Below the pieces are notes generated by a model that saw only the letters and a program-made list of their open reading frames with translations, made no database searches and was not told the origin of the DNA. From positions 1 to 8,615 of the forward strand of contig JANMWN010000337.1 of NCBI GenBank assembly GCA_031394045.1: 8,615 nt of DNA. Direction: 5' to 3'. Shown piece after piece: positions 1 to 6,601 of the stretch (position 1 is its first letter; the number at the start of each line of letters is the position of its first letter). The translations under genes and the position numbers were made by a program. Source of the DNA: JANYIP01 sp031394045. Lineage in GTDB: Bacteria > Actinomycetota > Actinomycetes > Prado026.

Positions 1-2039
1 CCGGTACGGTCGAGCGACGGCGTGATGCCACCGTTCCAGAACGCCCAGCCGCCGCCGAGCAGCACGCACAGGTCGATGTCCTCCGGGGCAGCGACCACAC
101 CCTCGTCGAGCATCAGCCGGACCTCCTGCGCGAGCGCGCAGCGGGCCCGGTCGAGCACCTGCTCGGCGGTCTGCGGCTGGTCGCCCTGCGGCCAGAGGGC
201 GGCCACCTCGGGGTCGACCGACGGCTTGCCGTCCGACCAGGTGTAGACGCCGCTCTTGCCGGCCGCGACCATCGCCGAGAACCCCGCCGAGACGCGGAAC
301 CGGTCGGGGAACGCCTCGTGCAGCGACTCGGACGTGTGCAGCGCCACCGCCGGGCCCACGAGGGCGACCAGGATCATCGGCGACATCGGCATGCCGAGCC
401 CGTCGACGGCCGCGTCCGCGACCTCGAAGGGCGTGCCCTCGTCGACCGAGGCGATGACCTCGCCGAGCGCGCGGGAGACCAGGCGGTTGAACACGAAGGC
501 CGGAGCATCCTTGACCAGCACGCAGGACTTCTTGAGCTGCCTGCCGACGGCGAACGCGGTGGCGAGGGTCACGTCGTCGGTGCTCTCGCCGCGGACCACC
601 TCGACCAGCGGCAGCACCGCGACCGGGTTGAAGAAGTGGAAGCCCACGACCCGCTCCGGGTGCTCGAGGTGGGCGGCCATGGCCGACACCGAGAGCGAGG
701 AGGTGTTGGTCGCGATGATGCAGGTGGGGGACACCACGGCCTCGACCTCGGTGAGGACCTGCTGCTTGACCTTCAGCTCCTCGAAGACCGCCTCGATCAC
801 CCAGTCGGCGTCGGCGAAGCCGGCCTTGCTCGTCGAGCCCGTGACCAGCGCCCTGAGCCGGTTGGCCCGGTCGGGGCTGACCCGCCGCTTGGTGAGCAGG
901 GCGTCGATCTCGCCGTGGACGTACGCGACCCCGCGCTCGACCCGCGCCTCGTCGAGATCGGTCATCACGACGGGTACCTCGAGCCGCTGCGCGAACAGCA
1001 GCGCCAGCTGACCGGCCATCAGGCCGGCGCCGACCACGCCGACCTTGGTGATCGGGCGGGCAAGGGACTTGTCGGGGGCACCGGCCGGCCGCTTGGCCCG
1101 CTTCTGCACCAGGTCGAACGCGTACAGCCCGGCCCGAAGCTCGTCGCCCATCACCAGGTCGGCGAGCGCCTCGTCCTCGGCGGCGAAGCCCTCGTCGCGA
1201 GAGGCGGTCCGGGCCAGTGCGATCAGGTCCAGCGCGCGGTACGGAGCCGGCGCGAGCCCGTGGCTGCGGGCGTCCGCGATCGCGCGCCCCCTCGCCACCG
1301 CAGTGGCCCACGCCTCCTCCGACCGGTCGACCTCGGCGCGCACGACCGGCTCGGCGCCGGTGAGCACCCGGGTCGCCCATGCGATCGACTCCTCGACGAA
1401 GTCGGCGGGGTCGTACATCGCGTCGGCGATCCCGAGCTCAAGCACCTGCTTGGGCTTGAGCTGCCGGTTCTGGCTCAGCGGATTGTCGATGATGACCGTC
1501 ACGGCGCGGTCGGCGCCGATCAGGCCGGGGAGCAGCTGGGTGCCCCCCCAGCCCGGGACCAGCCCGAGGAAGCACTCGGGCAGGCTGACCGCGGCGGCAC
1601 CGGAGGAGATCGTGCGGTACGTGCAGTGCAGGGCGATCTCCAGGCCACCACCCATCGCGGCGCCGTTGACGAAGGCGAAGGACGGTACCGAAAGCTCGCC
1701 GAGGCGGCGGAACACCCGGTGGCCCTGGGCGCCGATGTCCAGCGCCTGCTGGCGGCCGGCGACGTGCGCGATGCCGGACAGGTCGGCGCCGACGGCGAAG
1801 ATGAACGGCTTGCCGGTCAGCAGCACCGCAGCCAGGTCCGTACGCGCCGAGATCTCGCCGAGCGCCGCGTCCAGGCTGCCCAGCCCACCGGGGCCGAACG
1901 TGTTGGGCCTGGTGTGGTCATGCCCGTTGTCCAGGGTGATCAGTGCGGCCTTGCCGGCGCCGAGGGGGAGGTCGACGTACTGGACCAGGGCGCGGGTCAC
2001 GACCTCGTCGGGCAGCTGCGGACCGGTCTGCGTGCTCAT
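1..2039 (-). CDS. fadB: Fatty-acid oxidation complex alpha subunit FadB (enoyl-CoA hydratase / 3-hydroxyacyl-CoA dehydrogenase), 3' end cut by window
   Basis: Bifunctional beta-oxidation enzyme: it hydrates 2-enoyl-CoA and then oxidises the L-3-hydroxyacyl-CoA with NAD+, in the cytosol, handing the 3-ketoacyl-CoA to FadA. 679 codons are visible; family members are about 700-730 aa, so only some 30-40 residues are missing at the left edge. The crotonase domain (about 15-200) has the oxyanion-hole stretch FVNGAAMGGGLE and both catalytic glutamates (E134 and E155 in LPECFLG). The dehydrogenase Rossmann domain starts near 331 (KVGVVGAGLMAG, 333-343); NTSS, H468 (GFHFFNP) and E480 form the active site, with the same 12-residue His-Glu spacing as E. 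coli FadB. The C-terminal helical domain begins around VFNRLVSRALGE. The ATG overlaps the fadA stop (ATGA), and GGAGGG lies 6 nt upstream inside fadA, so translation should be coupled. Function is secure. Confidence 0.95.
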   Translation of the reverse strand, partial: MSTQTGPQLPDEVVTRALVQYVDLPLGAGKAALITLDNGHDHTRPNTFGPGGLGSLDAALGEISARTDLAAVLLTGKPFIFAVGADLSGIAHVAGRQQALDIGAQGHRVFRRLGELSVPSFAFVNGAAMGGGLEIALHCTYRTISSGAAAVSLPECFLGLVPGWGGTQLLPGLIGADRAVTVIIDNPLSQNRQLKPKQVLELGIADAMYDPADFVEESIAWATRVLTGAEPVVRAEVDRSEEAWATAVARGRAIADARSHGLAPAPYRALDLIALARTASRDEGFAAEDEALADLVMGDELRAGLYAFDLVQKRAKRPAGAPDKSLARPITKVGVVGAGLMAGQLALLFAQRLEVPVVMTDLDEARVERGVAYVHGEIDALLTKRRVSPDRANRLRALVTGSTSKAGFADADWVIEAVFEELKVKQQVLTEVEAVVSPTCIIATNTSSLSVSAMAAHLEHPERVVGFHFFNPVAVLPLVEVVRGESTDDVTLATAFAVGRQLKKSCVLVKDAPAFVFNRLVSRALGEVIASVDEGTPFEVADAAVDGLGMPMSPMILVALVGPAVALHTSESLHEAFPDRFRVSAGFSAMVAAGKSGVYTWSDGKPSVDPEVAALWPQGDQPQTAEQVLDRARCALAQEVRLMLDEGVVAAPEDIDLCVLLGGGWAFWNGGITPSLDRT

Positions 2040-3286
2040 GCTGCGCCCTCCGACTGCGTCCTCGACGGTGCCTCTGCAGCCGCGGCCGTGTGTGCTCTGC
2101 TTGCGGTGTTCTCCCAGATGACGGTCCCGCCCATGCCGAGGCCGATGCACATGGTGGTCAGGCCGTACCGCACCTCGGGGTGCTCGGCCATCTCGCGGCC
2201 CAGGTTGGTCATCAGGCGTACGCCCGAGGATGCGAGCGGGTGACCGACCGCGATCGCGCCGCCGCGCGGGTTGACCCTGGGGTCGTCGTCGGCGATGCCG
2301 AAATGATCGAGGAACGCGAGCACCTGCACCGCGAACGCCTCGTTGACCTCGAAGCGCCCGATGTCGCCGATCTCCAGGCCGGCCTTGGCCAGGGCCTTGA
2401 TCGTCGCGGGTACGGGGCCCACGCCCATGACCGCGGGCTCGACGCCGGCGAAGGCGAATGACACCATCCGCATCGCCTTGGGCAGATCCAGCTCGTCGGC
2501 GACGTCCTCGGCCGCGAGCAGGCACGCGGTGGCGCCGTCGTTGAGGCCAGCGGCGTTGCCGGCGGTGACCCGACCGTGCGGTCGGAACGGCGTCTTGAGC
2601 CCGGCCAGGCCCTCCAGCGTGGTCCCCGGGCGGGGTGGCTCGTCGACCGTCGCGTACCCCCAGGCGCCCTCGGGCGAGCGGGTCGCCATCGGGACCAGGT
2701 CGGGCTGGATCAGCCCGTCCGCGTAGGCCTTGGCGGTGCGCTCCTGGCTCAGCAGCGCGAAGGCGTCGGCGCGCTCCCTGGTCAGGTGCGGGAATCGGTC
2801 GTGCAGGTTCTCGGCGGTGTTGCCCATCGACAGGGCGCTCGGGTCGACCAGTCGCTCGGACAGGAAGCGCGGGTTGGGGTCGACCCCGCTGCCCATCGGG
2901 TGGTGGCCCATGTGCTCGACGCCGCCGGCGATGACCACGTCGTAGGCCCCGAACGCGATGCCGCCCGCCGTCGTCGTCACCGCGGTCATCGCGCCGGCGC
3001 ACATCCGGTCGATGGCGTACCCGGGGACGGACTTGGGGAGGCCGGCCAGGATCGCCGCGCTGCGGCCGATGGTCAGGCCCTGGTCGCCGGTCTGGGTGGT
3101 GGCTGCCACCGCCACCTCGTCGACGCGCTCGGGTGGCAGTCCCGGGTTTCGGCGCATCAGCTCACGGATGCACCGGACCACGAGGTCGTCGGCGCGGGTC
3201 TGCGCGTAGATGCCCTTGGCACCGGCCTTGCCGAACGGGGTACGGACGCCGTCGACGAACACGACGTCCCTGGCGGTACGAGCCAC
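2036..3286 (-). CDS. fadA: Acetyl-CoA C-acyltransferase (thiolase) FadA
   Basis: Cleaves 3-ketoacyl-CoA with CoA to acetyl-CoA and a shortened acyl-CoA, the last step of the beta-oxidation spiral, and probably forms a complex with the FadB encoded directly downstream. The 416-aa product has the full thiolase set: nucleophile C96 (DRMCAGAM), the VEHMG loop at 123-127, NEAF at 315-318, H349 in GHPLASSG, and C380 in the C-terminal MCIGLGMGG. I chose the GTG at 3286 because AAGGAG lies 5 nt upstream and the protein then begins MARTARDVVFVDG, the normal start of the fold; a GTG at 3331 would add 15 unconserved residues. The last 25 or so residues after GTVIWE are an Ala-rich tail without family motifs. 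The stop overlaps the fadB start. A candidate promoter and operator lie at 3341-3356. Confidence 0.95.
   Translation of the reverse strand: MARTARDVVFVDGVRTPFGKAGAKGIYAQTRADDLVVRCIRELMRRNPGLPPERVDEVAVAATTQTGDQGLTIGRSAAILAGLPKSVPGYAIDRMCAGAMTAVTTTAGGIAFGAYDVVIAGGVEHMGHHPMGSGVDPNPRFLSERLVDPSALSMGNTAENLHDRFPHLTRERADAFALLSQERTAKAYADGLIQPDLVPMATRSPEGAWGYATVDEPPRPGTTLEGLAGLKTPFRPHGRVTAGNAAGLNDGATACLLAAEDVADELDLPKAMRMVSFAFAGVEPAVMGVGPVPATIKALAKAGLEIGDIGRFEVNEAFAVQVLAFLDHFGIADDDPRVNPRGGAIAVGHPLASSGVRLMTNLGREMAEHPEVRYGLTTMCIGLGMGGTVIWENTASRAHTAAAAEAPSRTQSEGAA
2046..2051 (-). promoter_or_regulatory. Shine-Dalgarno of fadB inside the end of fadA
   Basis: On the minus strand GGAGGG stands 6 nt before the fadB ATG at 2039. 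It lies within the last codons of fadA and fixes the ATG as the fadB start. With the ATGA overlap it implies that both subunits are made from one transcript in linked amounts. Confidence 0.75.
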
Positions 3287-3291
3287 AGCTG

Positions 3292-3297
3292 CTCCTT
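3292..3297 (-). promoter_or_regulatory. Shine-Dalgarno that decides the fadA start
   Basis: AAGGAG on the minus strand, 5 nt before GTG 3286. It favours this start over the in-frame GTG at 3331, which has no comparable site. Confidence 0.75.
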
Positions 3298-3340
3298 CGG
3301 CCACCGGCAAAGGGCCGCTCCAGCAGCCCACCTGGGACCT

Positions 3341-3356
3341 ATGCTACTCGCCAGTA
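3341..3356 (-). promoter_or_regulatory. Candidate fadA promoter -10 with overlapping palindromic operator
   Basis: On the minus strand a -10-like TAGCAT (3346-3341) would start a transcript near 3334, giving a leader of about 48 nt before fadA. Overlapping its upstream edge is TACTGGCGAGTA (3356-3345): arms TACT and AGTA around a 4-nt centre. No convincing -35 is present; TGGACC sits 19 nt upstream. A palindrome over a -10 is a usual place for a TetR-family repressor site, and such repressors commonly control actinobacterial beta-oxidation genes. The regulator is not encoded here, so its identity is open. Confidence 0.45.
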
Positions 3357-3358
3357 AC

Positions 3359-4010
3359 CTACCCGGGTCCACAGTTCTTCAGCGCCTCGCGAGCCGACAG
3401 CCCGGACAGCTCGGCGGCGTGCTCTCGTACGTACTTCTGGACCCATCGCGGGTCGTGCCAGGCGAGGTCGCGCAGGCCCCAGCCGATGGCCTTGCGGAGG
3501 AAGAACTCCCTGCTGGGCAGGCTCGGTGCGATGCAGGTGGCCAGCAGGTCTCGGTCGGTCGTCGTTGGTCGACCACGTGAGCATCAGCGGGACCAGCTCG
3601 GCGGGGTGCGCGCGTACGAGCGGGCCGACCACCCGGATCGCCCGGATCGCCAGGACGTCGACGTAGTCCCACCAGGCGCCCGTCACGACCAGGTGGTCGA
3701 CCAGTGGCATCGCTCGCGGGTCGAGGTAGGCGGCGTACCCGCGATGGTTGAGCAGTGCGATGGCCGCGTATCGCTCCTCGCGGAAGCCGGCGTCGTCCCA
3801 CAGCTCGAGCACCCTGTCGTGCCAGGCCGCCTGGTCAGGCAGCAAGTGCTCGGACAGGAGCGCGGCGAAGATCGCCTTCTGCCCAGGTCTCGGGACCCCT
3901 CGGAAGGGCAGCGCAGACTTCATGTACGCCTGCATCGCCGTCGTCCTTGCTGGGTCAGCTTCCTCGGCGAGAGCCGCTCGTACCGCGGCCACGAGCGCCG
4001 ATCGGCTCAC
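3359..4010 (-). pseudogene. AlkD-like DNA alkylation repair protein, broken by an internal deletion and frameshift
   Basis: Intact AlkD proteins are HEAT-like-repeat DNA glycosylases that remove N3- and N7-alkylpurines. From GTG 4010 the frame reads 151 normal residues (MSRSALVAAV..., QAYMKSALPFRGV, then GAWWDYVD at 111-118) up to WSTNDD near 3558. The family sequence then resumes in another frame with DRDLLATCI, REFFLRKAIGW and AREALKN, ending at the TAG at 3359-3361. About 17 codons are missing at the join, judged from the family pattern in which WST.DD is followed by LW.RR.AI..QL before the next helix. The loss of about 53 nt shifts the frame. Of the four AlkD active-site residues I recall (Trp109, Asp113, Arg148, Trp187), the first two match W114 and D118, the Arg segment is deleted, and the second Trp (KAIGW) is out of frame. 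Unrepaired, the frame runs on to 3339 with about 70 aberrant residues. The start overlaps the GNAT stop (GTGA). An assembly error at the GACC-rich join is the alternative. Confidence 0.8.
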
Positions 4011-4507
4011 AACGACGACGGTTGTGGGCAGTAGATCAAACGAACTGTCGTCGTTGTCCCTCTCGGCATTGGGGTAAACCCGTTGCCCTCGAGGGCGCGC
4101 AGGCTGGGGAGGTTGCCGGGCAGCACCTCGGCGACCACCTGCGTGACGCCCGGCTGGGCGTGGACCCACGCGGTGAGCAGGCCGACCAGCTCGGTGCCGA
4201 GGCCCTGCCCCCGCGAGGGCGCTGCGATCCCGTACCCGATCTCGGCGACGCCGTCCGGGTCCGGACCGCCCTTCCACCCGGCGTCGCCGACCACCTGCCC
4301 GGTCTCGACGAGGACGGCCAGGAACCCGGTCTGCTCGTCGGTCTCGGCGTGGGCGGCGTCCATGCGCATGCCGTCCATGGTGTCGTCGTGCGGCCAGCCA
4401 GGTGCGGGGTCGATCCCGGAGTAGTCGCCGGCGACCAGGGCCCTGGCGCGTTCGAGGCCGACCCGCTCCAGTCGCAACCGCGGGCCGTCAGGGGCCGGCC
4501 TGGTCAC
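4007..4507 (-). CDS. GNAT-family N-acetyltransferase (RimJ/RimL-like)
   Basis: Transfers an acetyl group from acetyl-CoA to an amine; the substrate cannot be read from the sequence. The 166-aa product is a single GNAT domain. Visible are the N-terminal RLRLERV strand, a central GDAGWKGGPDPDGVAEIGYGI strand pair split over roughly 74-94, the acetyl-CoA pyrophosphate loop SRGQGLG at 98-104 (R/Q-x-x-G-x-G/A type), and NLPSLRALEGNGF at 132-144, the usual motif B end. GTG 4507 is the only start in frame close to the upstream gene. It lies 7 nt after the RNase D stop with no clear Shine-Dalgarno, so it is probably translated by coupling. Its TGA overlaps the GTG of the alkD-like remnant, which suggests the two once worked or at least travelled together. 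Confidence 0.85.
   Translation of the reverse strand: MTRPAPDGPRLRLERVGLERARALVAGDYSGIDPAPGWPHDDTMDGMRMDAAHAETDEQTGFLAVLVETGQVVGDAGWKGGPDPDGVAEIGYGIAAPSRGQGLGTELVGLLTAWVHAQPGVTQVVAEVLPGNLPSLRALEGNGFTPMPRGTTTTVRLIYCPQPSSL
4009..4057 (-). repeat. Perfect 11-bp inverted repeat covering the alkD-like start codon
   Basis: Minus-strand ACAACGACGAC (4057-4047) is followed 27 nt later by its exact complement GTCGTCGTTGT (4019-4009). The second arm includes the first two bases of the GTG start at 4010. In RNA this could form a stem hiding that start, opened when ribosomes translate the end of the GNAT gene. The arms are GAC-rich, so a chance origin is possible. Confidence 0.5.
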
Positions 4508-4514
4508 TCTGTGG

Positions 4515-5837
4515 TCACTGCGCGGTCAGATGCGGAGCACTCTTGTCCTCGGCGCGCATCCGCAGCCGGGTCAGCGCGCCGGACAGCGCTCCCGTGGTGA
4601 GCTCGACCTGCCAGCTCCTGGCGCCGTGACCGCGCAGCACCTCGGCGACGCCGTCGACCGAGATGTCCTCGGGTGGTTCCCAGCACAGCCTGCGGACGGC
4701 ATCGGGGGCCAGCAGGTTCTCGACCGGCAGGCGGTGCTCGTCGGCGATCGCTGCGGCCGCGGTGCGACAGGCGGCCAGGCGGGCGGCGGCGGCGGGGTCG
4801 CGGTCGGCCCAGGCCCGCGCGGGCGGAGGGGCGTCGCTGTGCACGCTCGTCGGCGGCAGCTCGTCAGCCGGCAGCGCGTACGCCGCTTCGACGGCGGCCC
4901 ACCAGTACGGCAGGTGCCGGCGGGTGCGCTGGCCGTTGAACGGGGGGACCCCAGCGAGCTGGGCCGGGACCTTCGGGTCGGCCAGCGCCGCCTCGACGAG
5001 CGCGGTGTCCGGCAGCACCCGGCCGGGTGCGACGTCCCGCCGGCGGGCGTAGTCGTCGCGGGCCTCCCAGAGCGACCGGACCACGGCGAGCTGGCGACGG
5101 CTGCGTACGCGGTGCAGCCCGGAGGTACGACGCCACGGGTCGACCCTCGGCTCTGGCGGAGGGGCCGCGGCGATGGCGGCGAACTCCTCCTTGGCCCAGG
5201 CGAGCTTGCCCTGGCTGTCGAGCACGTCGGCGATCGCGTCGCGCAGCTCGATCAGGACCTCGACGTCGAGCGCGGCGTACCGCAACCAGGGCTCCGGCAG
5301 GGGCCGGGTCGACCAGTCCGCCGCCGCGTGACCCTTCTCCAGCGCGAAGCCGAGCACCTCCTCGACGAGCGGGCCGAGCCCGACGCGGGGGTAGCCGGCC
5401 AGCCGACCGGCTAGCTCGGTGTCGAAGATCAGTGTCGGGCGCATCCCGATCTCGGCCAGGCAGGGCAGGTCCTGGTTGGCTGCGTGCAGCACCCACTCGG
5501 CGTCGGCGATCGCATCGCCGAGCGTGGACAGTTCCGGGCAGCCGACGGGGTCGATCAGTGCGCTGCCCGAGCCTTCACGGCGGAGCTGGACGAGGTAGGC
5601 ACGCTGGCCGTACCGGTAGCCGGAGGCGCGCTCGGCATCGACCGCGATCGGCCCGTGGCCGGCCCTGAAGGCGGCGACCGCGGCGGCCAGTGCGGTGGCA
5701 CCGGCCACGACGGGGGGTACGCCGTCACGCGGCTCGATCAGCGGGATGGCGGTGGACTCGGGGGGTGCGTCGTCGGGAGGGTCAACAGCCGGGTTCCCTG
5801 GGATGCCCACGCTAGGGCCGGGAACGACGTCGGTCAC
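4515..5837 (-). CDS. rnd: Ribonuclease D (DEDDy 3'-5' exoribonuclease with HRDC domain)
   Basis: Trims the 3' ends of tRNA precursors and other structured RNAs with two metal ions. The 440-aa product, typical for actinobacterial RNase D, starts with about 45 Pro/Asp-rich residues. The exonuclease domain (about 46-210) has motif I D67/E69 (AVDAER), motif II D123 (ANQDLPCL) and motif III Y187 and D191 (YAALD), the DEDDy set. An HRDC domain follows at about 243-325 (RRQLAVVRSLWEARDDYARRR), then a second helical part to the C-terminus, which may be a further HRDC-like repeat. The start is GTG 5837 with no Shine-Dalgarno; TACGGT lies exactly 6 nt before it, so the mRNA may be leaderless. A hairpin at 5860-5874 separates it from the regulator gene upstream. 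GNAT follows after 7 nt. Confidence 0.93.
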   Translation of the reverse strand: MTDVVPGPSVGIPGNPAVDPPDDAPPESTAIPLIEPRDGVPPVVAGATALAAAVAAFRAGHGPIAVDAERASGYRYGQRAYLVQLRREGSGSALIDPVGCPELSTLGDAIADAEWVLHAANQDLPCLAEIGMRPTLIFDTELAGRLAGYPRVGLGPLVEEVLGFALEKGHAAADWSTRPLPEPWLRYAALDVEVLIELRDAIADVLDSQGKLAWAKEEFAAIAAAPPPEPRVDPWRRTSGLHRVRSRRQLAVVRSLWEARDDYARRRDVAPGRVLPDTALVEAALADPKVPAQLAGVPPFNGQRTRRHLPYWWAAVEAAYALPADELPPTSVHSDAPPPARAWADRDPAAAARLAACRTAAAAIADEHRLPVENLLAPDAVRRLCWEPPEDISVDGVAEVLRGHGARSWQVELTTGALSGALTRLRMRAEDKSAPHLTAQ

Positions 5838-5843
5838 CGGGTC

Positions 5844-5849
5844 ACCGTA
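5844..5849 (-). promoter_or_regulatory. Candidate leaderless -10 of the RNase D gene
   Basis: TACGGT fits TAnnnT and is followed by 6 nt and then GTG 5837, so transcription could begin at or next to the start codon. No good -35 is seen and no ribosome binding site is present. Confidence 0.4.
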
Positions 5850-5859
5850 CGCCGACGAG

Positions 5860-5874
5860 GCGCCGGATCGGCGC
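5860..5874 (-). terminator. GC-rich hairpin between the regulator gene and rnd
   Basis: Perfect 6-bp stem GCGCCG/CGGCGC with a 3-nt loop, beginning 17 nt after the regulator stop codon. There is no U tract, so it is at best a weak or non-canonical terminator, or a processing/stability hairpin. Confidence 0.35.
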
Positions 5875-5891
5875 AGGAAAGCCGGAGCGAG

Positions 5892-6524
5892 CTACTTGAT
5901 GACACCGGCGCGCAGCGCCACGGCCACCATCTCGGCGCGGTCTCCGGTGCCCATCTTGCGGGCGATGCGGGCCAGGTGGCTCTTGACCGTCAGCGCCGAC
6001 AGGTGCAGCTCAGTGCCGATGTCGCGGTTCGAGCGGCCCGACGCGACCAGCGCCAGGACCTCGATCTCGCGACCGGACAGGCCGTCGACCCCTGCGGTTT
6101 GGCTGCCCCTGATCGGTCCACGTGCGGCTCCGGTCGCCCCCGTGGCGCGACCGGGACCGGCACTGCTGACGACGAACGCGCGTACGCCGGCGGCCAGCGC
6201 GGCGCGTACCGAGAACGGGTCGCCGTCCGCAGCGAGGACGATGCCCCGCTGCCAGCCCAGCGCCCGGAGCTCGCCGAGGAGCGCGACGCCGGATCCGTCC
6301 GGCAGGCCGATCTCGACGATGAGCAGGTCACGGACGGGACCGTTGCGGGTCCGTGCACGGGCTTCAGCGATGCTCGCGGCCTCGAGGACGTCAGACGCAC
6401 CCAGGGCAGCGAGCCCACGGACGACGTCCTGCCTCAGCGCGGCATCGTTCACCGCGACGAGAGCCGAGAAACGCGGGGACCGCACGCCCATGGGCACGCC
6501 CCGCTGCTCGACGAGTGCGCTCAC
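5892..6524 (-). CDS. Orphan LuxR/NarL-type regulator with degenerate receiver domain (WhiI-like)
   Basis: A 210-aa transcription factor with a receiver-like domain (about 18-122) and a LuxR-type helix-turn-helix (147-210; LSGREIEVLALV, SNRDIGTELHLS, TVKSHLARIARKM). The receiver lacks most of its phosphorylation pocket: the phosphoacceptor Asp is E71 (IVEIGLPDGSG), the acidic pair is N26-D27, the conserved Thr/Ser position is Ala (VLAAD) and the Lys position is Ser (VVSSAG). It therefore probably does not use normal phosphotransfer. No histidine kinase is adjacent. Gene order with RNase D, fadA/fadB, DUF3000 and hemE matches, as I recall, the whiI locus of Streptomyces, where WhiI is an atypical orphan regulator needed for sporulation; orthology is inferred from this. 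The GTG at 6524 has GGAGG 4 nt upstream; an ATG at codon 12 is the alternative start. Confidence 0.88.
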   Translation of the reverse strand: MSALVEQRGVPMGVRSPRFSALVAVNDAALRQDVVRGLAALGASDVLEAASIAEARARTRNGPVRDLLIVEIGLPDGSGVALLGELRALGWQRGIVLAADGDPFSVRAALAAGVRAFVVSSAGPGRATGATGAARGPIRGSQTAGVDGLSGREIEVLALVASGRSNRDIGTELHLSALTVKSHLARIARKMGTGDRAEMVAVALRAGVIK

Positions 6525-6528
6525 CCAT

Positions 6529-6533
6529 CCTCC
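6529..6533 (-). promoter_or_regulatory. Shine-Dalgarno of the WhiI-like gene
   Basis: GGAGG on the minus strand, 4 nt before GTG 6524; the spacing is slightly short. It lies in the 77-nt gap after the DUF3000 gene, in which I see no clear promoter or terminator, so the two genes are probably cotranscribed. Confidence 0.55.
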
Positions 6534-6601
6534 AGCTCAGCCTTGTCCGTCCTTGACACCGAAGTCATCGGCGCAAGCAGGGACCTCCTGTAGCCAGGGG
6601 T

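Noticed and set aside
1008..1040. Apparently imperfect NAD motif in FadB (GAGLMAG, Ala in place of the third Gly)
   Set aside because: I recall GAGLMA as the usual form in actinobacterial FadB proteins, and the catalytic His and Glu are intact, so this is not evidence of inactivity.
318..2243. 641-codon open frame on the plus strand
   Set aside because: It lies antisense to fadB and the end of fadA, both of which carry full catalytic motifs. Its product is a low-complexity Arg/Gly/His/Asp-rich sequence, as expected from an antisense frame of high-GC coding DNA.
3287..3331. Longer fadA from GTG 3331
   Set aside because: The extra 15 residues do not resemble a thiolase start, and AAGGAG is placed correctly for GTG 3286.
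3339..4277. 312-codon open frame over the alkD-like region taken as one intact protein
   Set aside because: The first 89 codons are a shadow frame of the GNAT gene, and the last 70 or so are out of the family frame after the deletion; only the middle is genuine AlkD.
4530..5414. 294-codon open frame on the plus strand
   Set aside because: It is antisense to RNase D and has no recognisable domain; codon-bias shadow.
5484..6593. 369-codon open frame on the plus strand
   Set aside because: It crosses antisense to the 5' part of rnd and the whole WhiI-like gene, with no domain and shadow-type composition.
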